A stretch of DNA of 64,000 nt, from positions 1,763,560 through 1,827,559 of the forward strand of contig CACRXP010000035.1 of NCBI GenBank assembly GCA_902702965.1, read 5' to 3'. How positions within the stretch are numbered: position 1 is the first letter of the stretch; each line of letters begins with the position of its first letter. The notes under the pieces are model-generated. The model was not told where the DNA came from and ran no database searches. It worked only from the letters and a program-made list of their open reading frames with translations. Both the position numbers and the translations under genes were made by a program. This DNA is from Spirometra erinaceieuropaei. Lineage: Eukaryota > Platyhelminthes > Cestoda > Diphyllobothriidea > Diphyllobothriidae. This document shows positions 32,633-43,373 of the stretch, in pieces.

Positions 32633-35600
32633 ATGATGCACACTGCGCGACCGGCTTCGAGAGAATCTGCGCAGGAAGCCAAGGCTTATCCACGATCCAG
32701 GTTTCGTGAACGCCCTGCACACCCCAGTAAACTCTTTGAAGACTGTCCTAGAAGGAGTTGTGAGTGCGAGGGCTCACTAGCGCCATTGGGTCCTCCGGTG
32801 AGCTCATTCTGCACCCCGTCCTCGGGGGACAGAACATCCCGCGGGGCATCCTCCAACATACTCTCTGAAAGCCAACAAACTACAATCGGGTCTTGTGGAA
32901 GGGCAAGTGTAGATGATGCCGATGATAGAGCTGGGGTGAGTGAGGCTGGGGAGACAGAAAGCACCAGCCACAGTTTTCAGTGCGCCGAAAGTGATTCGAC
33001 AAGCTGCCAAATTTTCAACTCCAGTCAGGCGGAAGAGAGCTGCAGTGGCCCAACGACGCCAGCGAATCAGTTACATTCCCCCTTTGTCGGCCGACACTCT
33101 CGCAGCTGTGGGGACGGTGGTAGCGAGGTACTGGTACCGCAGCAAAATCCCTGCTCATTCTCTCTCACCCTCGTACCCCCCGTTCTCGATTCGACAGCCA
33201 GCTTAATGAAATATCGCGTTAAATATCCACTTCTTCTAGCCAATCTACGACGTGCACTGTTGTGTGAAAGAGTTGCTGGAGACGCAGAGAATATTCTAGA
33301 CAGTTTTGCCGTGGAGGTGTTGGAAAAACGCCGAGTAAAGACCACAGCACCTGTATCCCTCGCTTTGACAAATCAATCACCCACAGAAGTTGATCAGCTT
33401 GGTACTCTGATAAACGAAGGTATCCGATTCATCAAACATCAATGGAAGTGTCATTACTACGCCCTTATCGATGCGGTGGACTTGCTTTACAAGGACTACC
33501 AACTTCTTTATCATATCAATCGAGATGGCAGTCGTACCTTGGCCACCAGTTCACCATACCATGTGGTTGCATCTTATAGGGATCCGTTTGGCTTCCAGGA
33601 GGGCCATAATGATGAGACTCGCGTGATGGCTGGAACAGATCCGGTCAACTACCTGGTCCACCTCCTTTCGAAACATCTACCCTGCATAGAAGCCAGAACG
33701 CACGTGCGAGGGGACACCGTGCAACCCCTATCCTCCGGCAGGCGTCAGCGACGCCATCAGTCGGCTTCGTGGGCGGTCCTGCCCGCGCATCGTTTCTTCG
33801 CCTCCGTTGCTTTCATCCAAGACGTGATTGCTCAGTGTCGATTGATCCACCTGGAGTTGGACAAGCAGCTGGCTTTCCAGACACGAGTCATGCACATCAT
33901 CAGACAGGCCAAGGAGCAGAAGGTCCAGCTGGAGGCCTGTATGGCTGAACAGAAGCAAAAGATCTTTACACTGGCGGATACCATTAAGAAGTCACGACAG
34001 GAGCTGGAGGAGATGGTGGCCAGGTCTGTCGCCTCAAAACGACTTCGGCAAGAACAGCAGGCGGCGGCGGCGGCAGCAGCAGAGAGAGCACAACGAAGCA
34101 GCGAAGCAGAACCACACACGTTGGCTGGTAAACGGAAGCGATTGGAAGACCTCAGACGAACACTGGTTACTAAAACAGCGCGTCTAGCCGCTCTTGAACG
34201 TGTGCTACGTGAGGAGGAGACGCGAAGGCGAAGACTACACAACCGGCTGCAGGAGATTAATGGTAACATCAGGGTCTACTGTCGAGTCCGACCGCCCGCC
34301 AACGAGGGCTATCCCGCTACTGCCAGCGGCGCTACTAGTTACATCCGGGTAGCATCAGACGACAAATTACTGATTTGCCCGGACGCGCTCCCCGATACTC
34401 GTGACTGTCGCAGCGGTGCACTCCTACTAAAATCGTTAAAGTCTAATAGCGGACCTGATGGTATGCGATGTTTCATCTTCGACAAGGTCTTTGGACCGGA
34501 AGCCAAGCAGTCAACTGTGTACAGAGAGGTGGAGGACCTAGTAATCTCCTGTGTAGACGGATACAACGTCTGCATCATAGCCTATGGACAGACTGGCAGC
34601 GGGAAGACGCACACCATGGTGGGAACTCAGGAAGAACCTGGAGTAAACAGACGGGCTATCCAGAGATTACTGCGTCTTTGCAATGACCGACATCACTGGG
34701 AGTACCGCCTATCCATGAGTATGTTGGAGGTCTATCAGGAGGAGGTCTTTGATCTACTGGACTCACTTGAGCCTCCGACCTGGGGCATCTCCGCCGAGCA
34801 ACTCTCTCGCACCTCCTCCGACGAGATCTCCCCTCATCGCCCCAACAGTCGGAACTCGAACTCAAAACTGTCAAGCCGTAGCCGTAGCACTGCCCCTAGC
34901 ATTGCGAGCGGTTGCGCTCGGAAGCCGACCCCTGCAGGCTTCATCACTACCTGTGGTACCAACAGTTTCGCCAAACCACGGCCTTCAGTGCTCCGACGAA
35001 GGAGTGTTGTCAAACTCCTCTCCACCCAGGAGGATGAGCTTGTGTTGCAGAACCTTACAGAGCGGCCCATTATGACTGAGCGGGATGTCTTGGACTGCCT
35101 TAATTTGGGTGAACAGAGGCGCAGTGTCGGTGCAACCCAGTTGAACAGAGCCAGTTCGCGCTCACACCTCATCCTCCTGCTGAGAGTCAGTGGAGAACAC
35201 CGGCTGCATCGCAATCACAGTCGTGGCACTCTGATTTTGGCCGATTTAGCGGGCTCCGAAAATGTCACCAAATCGGGTTCCGTCGGCCAGCGTCTTCAGG
35301 AGGCAGCCTGCATCAATCGGTCTCTCTGCTGCCTTGGTCGTGTTTTTGACGCTCTGCGTCGGCGGGAGAAGCCTGCCTACCGGGAGACCAAGTTGACCTA
35401 CCTGCTAAAGCCAACTCTGGGCGGAGACTCAAAGTGCCTGCTCTTTATCAACGTTCGAGGAGAGCCGGAGCATGCGGATGAGACCCTGCGGGCCATCAAC
35501 TTTGGTCAGAATGCACTCCAGGTAGCGCCCTGGAAGTCGGCTTCGTCGCATAAGAGCGCTGGTGTTTGGAGTGAGGGCAGTCGTCTGATGACTCACTTGG

Positions 35601-35698
35601 ACTCCAGCCAGATGCCGCGACCTGCACAGAGACGAGTACCGGGTGTAGGTAGAAGGCCGGTCCCACGGAAGGTCTGGGATCAGCCTCTTTTGCACTGA
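32633..35698 (+). CDS. Kinesin-14-type C-terminal motor protein, single exon
   Basis: Minus-end-directed microtubule motor of the kinesin-14 (KIFC/Ncd) type, by family. 1021 residues: a Ser/Pro-rich N-terminus (1-180), a helical region (190-300), a long coiled coil (about 405-540) with an alanine run near 477-484, then the neck and motor. The neck/motor junction is GNIRVYCRVRPP (from 544). The P-loop is GQTGSGKT (652-659), switch I is NRASSRSH (838-845), switch II is DLAGSE (871-876), and NFGQNA is near 956. A motor at the C-terminus after a coiled coil defines the class. A roughly 90-residue Ser/Arg-rich insertion (about 714-800) sits between DLLDS and LVLQNL. A stop at 32588 precedes the start in frame. 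No introns are present, unlike DRG1, so a retrogene origin is possible. Confidence 0.9.
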   Translation: MMHTARPASRESAQEAKAYPRSRFRERPAHPSKLFEDCPRRSCECEGSLAPLGPPVSSFCTPSSGDRTSRGASSNILSESQQTTIGSCGRASVDDADDRAGVSEAGETESTSHSFQCAESDSTSCQIFNSSQAEESCSGPTTPANQLHSPFVGRHSRSCGDGGSEVLVPQQNPCSFSLTLVPPVLDSTASLMKYRVKYPLLLANLRRALLCERVAGDAENILDSFAVEVLEKRRVKTTAPVSLALTNQSPTEVDQLGTLINEGIRFIKHQWKCHYYALIDAVDLLYKDYQLLYHINRDGSRTLATSSPYHVVASYRDPFGFQEGHNDETRVMAGTDPVNYLVHLLSKHLPCIEARTHVRGDTVQPLSSGRRQRRHQSASWAVLPAHRFFASVAFIQDVIAQCRLIHLELDKQLAFQTRVMHIIRQAKEQKVQLEACMAEQKQKIFTLADTIKKSRQELEEMVARSVASKRLRQEQQAAAAAAAERAQRSSEAEPHTLAGKRKRLEDLRRTLVTKTARLAALERVLREEETRRRRLHNRLQEINGNIRVYCRVRPPANEGYPATASGATSYIRVASDDKLLICPDALPDTRDCRSGALLLKSLKSNSGPDGMRCFIFDKVFGPEAKQSTVYREVEDLVISCVDGYNVCIIAYGQTGSGKTHTMVGTQEEPGVNRRAIQRLLRLCNDRHHWEYRLSMSMLEVYQEEVFDLLDSLEPPTWGISAEQLSRTSSDEISPHRPNSRNSNSKLSSRSRSTAPSIASGCARKPTPAGFITTCGTNSFAKPRPSVLRRRSVVKLLSTQEDELVLQNLTERPIMTERDVLDCLNLGEQRRSVGATQLNRASSRSHLILLLRVSGEHRLHRNHSRGTLILADLAGSENVTKSGSVGQRLQEAACINRSLCCLGRVFDALRRREKPAYRETKLTYLLKPTLGGDSKCLLFINVRGEPEHADETLRAINFGQNALQVAPWKSASSHKSAGVWSEGSRLMTHLDSSQMPRPAQRRVPGVGRRPVPRKVWDQPLLH

Positions 35699-36031
35699 TG
35701 TGGCATTCTCTCTCTCTTCCTCCCATCTGTCCCCTTTTTCTAACCTCGGCCTCTTTGACACGCCGTGACTACAATCATCCGACCCTACTGTACGCATGCT
35801 TTTTTCTATTGGTCCATGGGTGAGGCCACCCCAACGATCCAGATGCGCATCGTCTCCCTAGCCTGATGGAAAACGCTAACCCAGAAGGGGTGGGGGAATG
35901 GGATGTCTGCTTTGCTTTCCGACCGTTCGAAGCGTTAATTGCTCTCTAAATTTAACTATCTGGCCGGCTGGTGAATCCCCACATTATGCGCATCGTCAGG
36001 CTGGTACTTGTGGACCGTAGGCTCTAGCGCA

Positions 36032-36037
36032 AATAAA
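36032..36037 (+). terminator. Candidate polyadenylation signal of the kinesin gene
   Basis: AATAAA 334 nt after the kinesin stop, the first canonical hexamer noticed downstream. Use is inferred. Confidence 0.4.
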
Positions 36038-36469
36038 CCTTTAGTAGGGTAAACAACAACAACAACACCCTTTGACGTCGAAGAATGTCTGAGCGCCTCA
36101 ATATCAGACAAACTTTCGATGAAAGCGATTCGGATTCCAGATAGTTAGATGTATCCAGTCTCATGGTTGCCAGTACTGCCGTTGCCAGCCAACCAGGCGA
36201 CGAATGAAAGTCAGGTGACATGCAGTCCTTGCAGGGTGACCCAGGCCTGTTACGGGTCGACCGAAGGTGACCGGGTGCTCAGCGTCCTCGCGGTCAAGCC
36301 TCCATTAAAGTCCTAAGTGCCAGTGTCAAGGATCGGTGCATAGACAGCAAGCTGGTCTTCCAATCCGGCTAGCAGGGCGACTGTACTCAGTAAGATGACT
36401 CGGTGGCTGCCGCCTTGGCTCTCTTCAGTTTGACGTACAGGTCATTGTAGAAATTCCCAAAGAGCCCAA

Positions 36470-36620
36470 GGAGGATGCAGGTGGAGAGTGGGGAAGAGAG
36501 GGAGCGTGGTAGATACTACACAAGTCCACTATCACTTTAAACTAATTCACGCGCAATTCACCATGCCTGCTGCACCTAGCTGTGTGGCACACGGCGGACA
36601 TCGTGGGAATCGACGGTGTT
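36470..36620 (+). repeat. Family B fragment
   Basis: 3' part of the family: 'gtggagagtggggaag', 'tatcactttaaactaattcac' region, 'ggcacacggcggacatcgtg'. Confidence 0.65.
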
Positions 36621-37799
36621 GGGGACGATCCCACCTAGGCTGCCACTCTGATGACCGTGAGCGGTCTCTATCTCATAATTAAGACCTGCTTGACCTACTG
36701 ATATCGGCGGGGATCAGAGGGTTGTTCACTTTTGTCCAAAAACGGATTCCCACTTGTCTGTCTGGACGGTCCAACGTAAAAGAACGCCTGTGCCATACAG
36801 TGGCGGGGCGATGGATGCACCGCATGTGCGATGAATAAATGCACCTACAGAAGGCTCTTCAGGGAGAACATAGCATGCCAACTGATGTACCAACATCATT
36901 TAGCCACGTGTTCGCGTGAAAACGAAGCCACTTTTCAAGGTTGCTGGAACAATACGGAACAATGGGATTCCGCCCCGCGTAACGACGATACGAGATCTTA
37001 GGAGGCTACTGATATTCCAAAATTAATTTGCATCGTCTACCGTTTCTCAAAGTGAAAGTGGTGTGGAGAGGGTTTTGATCGAATATGGCTTAGAGGCAAG
37101 AATGCCTTTTAAAGTTCTCTGGTCGAATGAAAACCACAAGCGAACCTTCTTGAGGTTAAGTAGTCTACGGTTTATCCGGCGGCATATGCAAAGTAATAGT
37201 GACTGACGAGTCCGGATTTCAACCGGGAAGGATTAACGGTCGAGTTACGATTTGGTGGTCGGGGGGACGAACTGATCCCCGACGGGGTGAATACTTCTAC
37301 TTCCAAGGTCATGGAGGTTCAGACCGTGTTTAGGCAGTTATCTGGAACTCTGGAAAGGGCTGCTTGATTCCCCATGATGAGAGCGCAATATTCTGCGCTC
37401 AATAGATGTACTGCGATATCATCTACTCCCAATATGTCCATCCCTTTTTAGGATAACAATACACATTGTCATTTATTTTGTCCTGTTTAGGATTTCAAAA
37501 GGTCTTCGTATCAGATATTTAACATGGTTGGCTGGGTATCCTGATATTAATTCAATAGAACACGTTCGGGATTACCTCTACCGATGATTCCCTACAACTT
37601 GGGCTCGCTTTCGTGAATGACTGGAATATGAAAGGACAGGAACAAACTACATCCTCATCTGCGATTTAGAATTGCAATTCTGCAAAAGGTGGATCAGCCC
37701 GATAGTTATAACCAACTTGCCTTCTCCTATTGGTCTTAATTTAGTCTACGTAAGAGGTAGAGCGACGGACAGTGAGGTGAGGTAAAAAAAGTGTGGCGC
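36621..37799. other. Intergenic, nothing recognised
   Basis: No domain, repeat or splice-supported exon seen. Confidence 0.35.
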
Positions 37800-38640
37800 C
37801 TATTCGCTTTTCGTCGGGGTGTCATCGACTCCCTAGGGGTCTGGTGGGCTGGGGACGGGCTGAAACAGCACCTTCCACGGCACTCTCACGCAAGTGAGAG
37901 ACACGCCGTTCAACCCCCGTTGTGTGAAATCCTGGTGTTGTGTGTATGGAGGGCCAGGTCGTACCATGGCGCGCGCAGTCATGGTCATTCGACCATGACA
38001 GCCACCGCGCCCATTTCCCACTCCAGTCTGCTGACCGGCTCGGACAGCGGCTGGGGTGTGGGAGTGGGAAGGGAGAGTGAGGTCGACGACTCAGCGCACT
38101 TTCTCCTCACTATAAACAATCTGACGCGCTTGAAGCTATCACGGTGCGCTAAAAGCCGTGGCTTGGAAGGTCGCCAACTGACGGGGTAACTTGGACCTCC
38201 TCCTTGACCGGAGGCGGTCTGAGAGTCAGGCTGCAATGGCTCCTTTTTAATGTGGCCTTTATGGCACTCCCATCACAGTGTGGGATCCGAGCTAGGCGTT
38301 GGCGGCACGCCCAGATGCGGCTTCGGCCGTGCCAGCCTCCAAATCTCTCTTGTGTTGGTTGAAATCCTGGTTATTTGTTGTGTGGACCAGGGGGTGTGGT
38401 GGAATGCCAAGGTGAGGATCCGTCCGAGCCATCCACCTGCGGCCTCTCTCGTCTCCGGTCTTATTGACTCTGTCTTGACACCGGGCTCGGGCGAGGGAGG
38501 AGGAGAGAGTGTAGGTAGATGCTACGCAAGTCTACCGGCACTATAAAGCCCTGCGTAAGTCGCCGTCTCTGCTCCCATTGCTGCTGCAACAGTGGGGCAC
38601 ACGGTGGACATAATCGAAAACGATGGTCGAACTGTCAGGG
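37800..38640 (+). repeat. Dispersed repeat family B (longest clean copy)
   Basis: Reference copy for the family: 'gctggggacgggctgaaac', 'gaaagg... gtcgacgactcagcgc' block, 'gctaaaagccgtggcttgg', 'gccaactgacggggtaac', 'gtgtggaccagggggtgtgg', 'ggtcttattgactctgtc' and 'gggcacacggtggacata'. No protein domain is recognisable in any frame. Confidence 0.75.
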
Positions 38641-38879
38641 GTCTGTTTTTAGCCGGCAGTTTATAAACGCGAGGTACGTTTTTGTGCTCAAAAAATACCC
38701 ATTCATCAGTCACCATTCAATCGATGGACACAGTGCTCCAATCTTCGAACAAGTTTCGCCGATGGCCAGGCAGTCAGTCGGACATAGTAATCATCGGATT
38801 TTCAAATTAGGATTTGGGTGGAGAAATTGTAGATGTAAGTTTTCACTGTAAAGGATGAAGAACAAGTAAACCAGATTTA

Positions 38880-39290
38880 TCAAAATAATAATACCGGTAA
38901 GGACAAGGGAGACTGGAACGGCTATTTCAGGCATGTTAGCCGCCGTCGGCCAACCATACTCAACCCCGAGGTGCGGAGTCCAAATCGCAATCAACAGGGC
39001 AACTGGTCCGTGGCGCAGTGGCTAGGGTCATCGGACTTCTAACCAACGGGTCGAGGCTTCAAACTGTGGGTTTTGCATGCCTCGGGGTTGGGTGTGGCTA
39101 GCTGATGACGGCTAACATGCCAGAAATTGCCATTTCAGTCTCCCTTGCCTTTGCCAGTAATGGTATCCTGCTTATATTACGCGCCGCTGTGCGGCTGCTG
39201 GCGGAGCTCAAGACAGAGCCCCAAGGCACAACGGCACGAGGGAGTTCCGTAACACGATCGGTGTGCTCCCGAGTTGTTGTCGGTAGTGGC
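38880..39290. repeat. Two family S copies facing away from each other
   Basis: 38880-39002 is a minus-strand piece (head plus decayed hammerhead-like segment). 39003-39290 is a plus-strand copy with A-box TGGCGCAGTGG, core CTGATGA (39102-39108), GAAA (39123-39126) and the usual body. Stem I does not pair in the plus copy. Confidence 0.65.
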
Positions 39291-40549
39291 GGCCCATGGT
39301 CAGCGGCAGCGAGAGCCAACCAGCGAGGTCCAAGTTGCCGATTCCCACTGAGCCAGCCGTCGCATCCGTGATCTGAGTTCACACTGGCAGCCTAACGCGA
39401 GAGCCCGAAGATCGCCTGGGAGGCCAGGTAAGCTAATGCCTGGTGTGAGTGCGCCACTACAAATTAACCGATCAGGTGTGTCCTCTTTACTCTCAGACGG
39501 GAGCGGTTCAGCCCCCTCCCTACTGTTCCGGTGTGAAGATAACATCCTCTTGGAGCCTACGTTGCCTGAACTCAGTCCCAGCCTAGGATGATGCGGAGAT
39601 GGCCAGCTATCCAACTACAACGAAAATGCCGCCATGTGTGATGTGACAGATGCGGCTGATTCAGTCACCAGAGCTACCATCAAAGCGCGGGTAGATGAGA
39701 AAGTTATGTGAGCAGTCGTGAGTGCACACACGATGCTTGGCGCAGCCTCGGGAACAACCGGCAGCTTGTTTTCGGAGCAGACAAGTCGCTCGACAAAGTT
39801 AAAATAAAACGGCCTCAGAAGTATTTGGCACCTGACAGTGGACGCTAGCTCAGTCAATTTACATGTCGACCGACCGCAGCCTTCGAGGATGTCTACCTGC
39901 GCCGCAGCCTTCAGCAACAAGGAGTTCTCAAGAAGCTTGATAAATGAGGAGGGTGGTACTTGGGTAGTACGTCCCAGTTACTGAATGTTAGTTTCCATGC
40001 GACAGCCATCGTGGGTTGTGGATTCTCAGCCCCAAGTTGGAGCGGAATCAGGGGTGGTCGACGCACGCACACCCCATTTGAATGAACTCTCAGTCAGCTG
40101 TTGGCGAGCGCCTTACGTAAAGTACCTGCAATTTTCCCCTCACATGGTCTCCAATGGCGTGCTCGACGAAAAGTGCAAATATCCAGGTGGACGCTCTGTC
40201 TTTCTAAATGATCGGCATCCATTCTACCGCGTTCGGCCTTGCCAAAGTCAAAGTGCCGAATTACGTTTCCACCTCCTAGACACGAGAATATGGAATAATT
40301 ATTTGTTATAACACAGTGGTTTCATGCGGGAAACGCAACTGAGCATACTTTTGACATTATTCGAAATCCTCTCGCGACCAGTTGGGATATCTATGCATAC
40401 TGCAAATAAAAAGGCACGCCATAAGACTAGGGCACGTGATCTGGGTAGACACACCGAGCCCTCGTTTGCGCAGTCGCGCGTGCACGTATACCTGCGTCTT
40501 AATTATCTCGGCAAGTGCCTGTCCAGTAACTAGGTCGGAGTTGCAGCAT
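39291..40549. other. Intergenic, nothing recognised
   Basis: Several open frames of about 100 codons without known domains. Confidence 0.35.
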
Positions 40550-40960
40550 GGGCATATACGACAGTTCGAACGTCGATTGCGACGATGTCCACCGTGTGCT
40601 CCACTGCAAGGCGAGAGAAGGGACGTTGACTTGCGCAACACCCAGCACACGCTCTCTCCCCCACTCCCCACCTGGACCCGGTGTCAAGAAAGAGTCAAGA
40701 AGACCGGAGGCGGGGGAGAGTGAAGGTGGAAGGCACGGTCGAGCCCGCTCCACTTGGCGCTCCACTGCACACCCCCTGGTCCACACAACGAATGACCAGG
40801 TTTTTGACCAACAAAAACAACAACGTGGGGCGACAGGGGCCCCAGTGTGCGCGACGACTGTCGGCAACTGGGTCCGCCACTGCACCCCGAAATGCTGGTG
40901 TTTGTTATGGTGCCATATAAGGGGACAACCTCCACCACCAAACTCGTCCCCCCCCCCCCA
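40550..40960 (-). repeat. Dispersed repeat family B, minus strand
   Basis: Inverted match to 13440-13830 including 'gatgtccaccgtgtgctcc', 'agaagaccggaggcggg', 'ccccctggtccacacaacg' and 'gcaccccgaaatgctgg'. Ends at a C-run near 40951-40960. The 212-codon minus-strand open frame here (40499-41137) lies within repeat sequence and is not called as a gene. Confidence 0.7.
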
Positions 40961-42029
40961 GTTGCCAATGCCTTGCCTGGTGAGGACAGCCGTTTGACCT
41001 ATCGAGGTGGAGACCGACAAGAGCATGCACCGGGAGGAGCCAAAAGCAACGAAATTAACCATTGCCGTGAGACTCCGATTGGTAGACCCTGATATGAAAT
41101 ATGGCCGAGACTCTGAAGATGCCTCAGGCAAGTTCAATCCTAGGCAATGGGGTAGGAGGTCAGTAGTTCGTAGTCCAGCTGTGAGCGTGGCTGAGAAGAT
41201 TTTGAAAGCAGGCGCTGTTCACGATTTGCCGGCGGGTTCAAAAGAAGTCTCGATAGACTGCGGTTGGGAGAACCATAACTCAAGACGGATGCGGCTCACG
41301 ATGCTGCCACGTCTCAGACCAGTATGTCTGGGCGAAAAGGGCGTGTGTCCATGAAGCTACATGAGAAGGCCTTTCCAGATTTTGTGAATCCTGGACATGG
41401 CGTTCTTTAAAAAGTATCTGTGCGCTTATAAATTGGATAAGTTTTTTTCTTTGGAAATCATGACGGCGATCACAGGGCCGTTTTGAAAATAAAGATTCTA
41501 ACCACATGGAAATTACTAATTTCTACATAAAGATGAATGAGAATTTCAGAAACAATTGAGAAGGTCTTCGTTATCGTGCACCACTTTCAATTTATCCTCC
41601 TGGGAGCGTAGTTCTGCCAAAAGTCCTGCAGGCTGCTTCAAATATCTAAAATATGTGAGTTTCTGGGCGCCATTCAATAGGATTGCACATAAGATCGCGA
41701 AAGGAACCTAGTGAAACACGTGTGCCAAAAGTTGGGAAGTCCTCAAAGAATATCAGAGCTGGGGTCCCGATTCGGACTAGACTTATATACAAGCAAATTT
41801 GTGAGGGCAAAATTTTACGAAAGTCAGAAAGAGACTGTGTTCTGCCAAGACACTGGCAGAACAAAATTTTGTTCATCCGTTACTGCAAAACCCATCGATG
41901 TGGAACAAGTGCTGTAAACACATTTTAGGATTTGGTAGCATTCATCAGTCGGCAGTACTCTGATCCGAGATGCTGGAGAACCAGGGAGTAAGGCCTGACT
42001 GCAACCTCTGTGGGCTGACACGGAGACCA

Positions 42030-42320
42030 TACAATACAGGATACGGGAGATGGGGTGGCCACTTTTGGCTTATTGGACGTCGTCTGTCAGTCATACCCAA
42101 CCCCAGGTCTGAATAAACTGAGATTCGAGCCCGCTTTCTTTGGACATTGGACCTTATTAAGTCAGACGCCCTACCATTGAGTCACAGGTCTGGTGTCTTG
42201 TCGGTCGCGATCTGGACTGCTAAATATGTTGGAATTGCGTTCGCCGACCGGGTTACAGGACCGTGACCGCCTGCGAGTGCTCTAGGCACAGCTGGACGAG
42301 CATGTCCAGTAACCCGAATG
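42030..42320 (-). repeat. Family S repeat, diverged
   Basis: Minus strand: body 'gttactggacatgctcgtcc', head with 'tgactcaatggtagggcg' and 'ggctcgaatctcag', then the decayed segment 'gactgacagacgacgtcc...ccaaaagtggccaccccatc'. Confidence 0.6.
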
Positions 42321-42373
42321 GTGAACGCAATTACAACATTATTATACAATGTCTCACGAGATCGACGTTGATG

Positions 42374-43373
42374 TACAGTAGGTGGGCTAACTCATGAAAT
42401 GTCAACTGAAATTCCGAAATGCGTTTTCGTTTCCAAAAGACTAATTAAGTAGGGTTGTAAAATTAGTCAGCCTGCAACATAATTCTACAGTATTGCAGTT
42501 ACCTCAGGAAGCCGGCTTTCGAATGAACTTCCGTCCGACTGCATGCAAAAATTACACTCTGCAAAAAATGACTACTTAATTAACATGCACGTTTTTTCAT
42601 TTATTTTAGATTTTCCTAATATTTCAATTATATTTCATGGAAAACATGCACAAAAATATTCATTCTTCTGCTCATTCGGTAGAAAACTATGTCTTCTTCT
42701 AATTTTCTACTCGAAGGAGGGGCATAATTCGGTTTTAAAAAAGTTTCTAATTGTGGGACTTTTAAATACCGTGAAATGGTCGTCCATAAATCGTCATGTC
42801 TCTGCGTTTGCCAATGTCGCTTGTAAAGTTTACAATATGGTTTAAATCCACTGGTTAATTTTATGAACCCTATATGGTCCCCCTTTATTACCGTAGCGAA
42901 ATGTGTGGTTTCGATAGGCGGACAATATACGACTTGTAATTTGGAAACCCTGAAACCAAATGTGACGGCAGAGTGGATTCAAAGTTATTCGGGAATTGGA
43001 AAACTTTTTTAAAACCGAATTATGTCCTTGTTTCGAGTAGAAAATTAGAAGAAGACACAATTTTCTACCGAATGAGCAGAAGAATGAATATTTTTGTGCA
43101 TGTTTTCCATGAAATGTAATTGAAATATTAGGAAAATCAAAAATAAATGAAAAAACGTGCATGTTAATTAAGTAGTCATTTTTTGCAGAGTGTAATTTTT
43201 GCATGCAGTCGGACGGAAGTTCATTCGAAAGCCGGCATCCTGAATTAACTGAAATACTATAGAATAATGTTGCAGGCTGATTAATTTTACAACCCTACTT
43301 AATTAGTCTTTTGGAAACGAAAACGCATTTCGGAATTTCGGTTGACATTTCATGAGTTAGCCCACCTACTGTA
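42374..43373. mobile_element. Foldback/MITE-like element FB1 (best copy, D)
   Basis: Two inverted arms of about 380 bp (42374-42752 and 42995-43373) with about 240 bp between. The ends read TACAGTAGGTGGGCTAACTC and its complement CTACTGTA, consistent with a CAGTAGG terminus inside a TA target duplication, the pattern of Tc1/mariner-derived MITEs. Both arms encode the same fortuitous frame beginning MQKLHSAKNDYL in opposite directions. No transposase. Confidence 0.85.

Noticed and set aside
40499..41137. A 212-codon minus-strand open frame
   Set aside because: It lies across family B repeat sequence that recurs elsewhere with stops, and shows no domain.
42543..43204. Two matching frames (start MQKLHSAKNDYL) that look like a conserved protein
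   Set aside because: They are the same inverted-repeat arm read in both directions. The similarity is a DNA repeat, not protein conservation.
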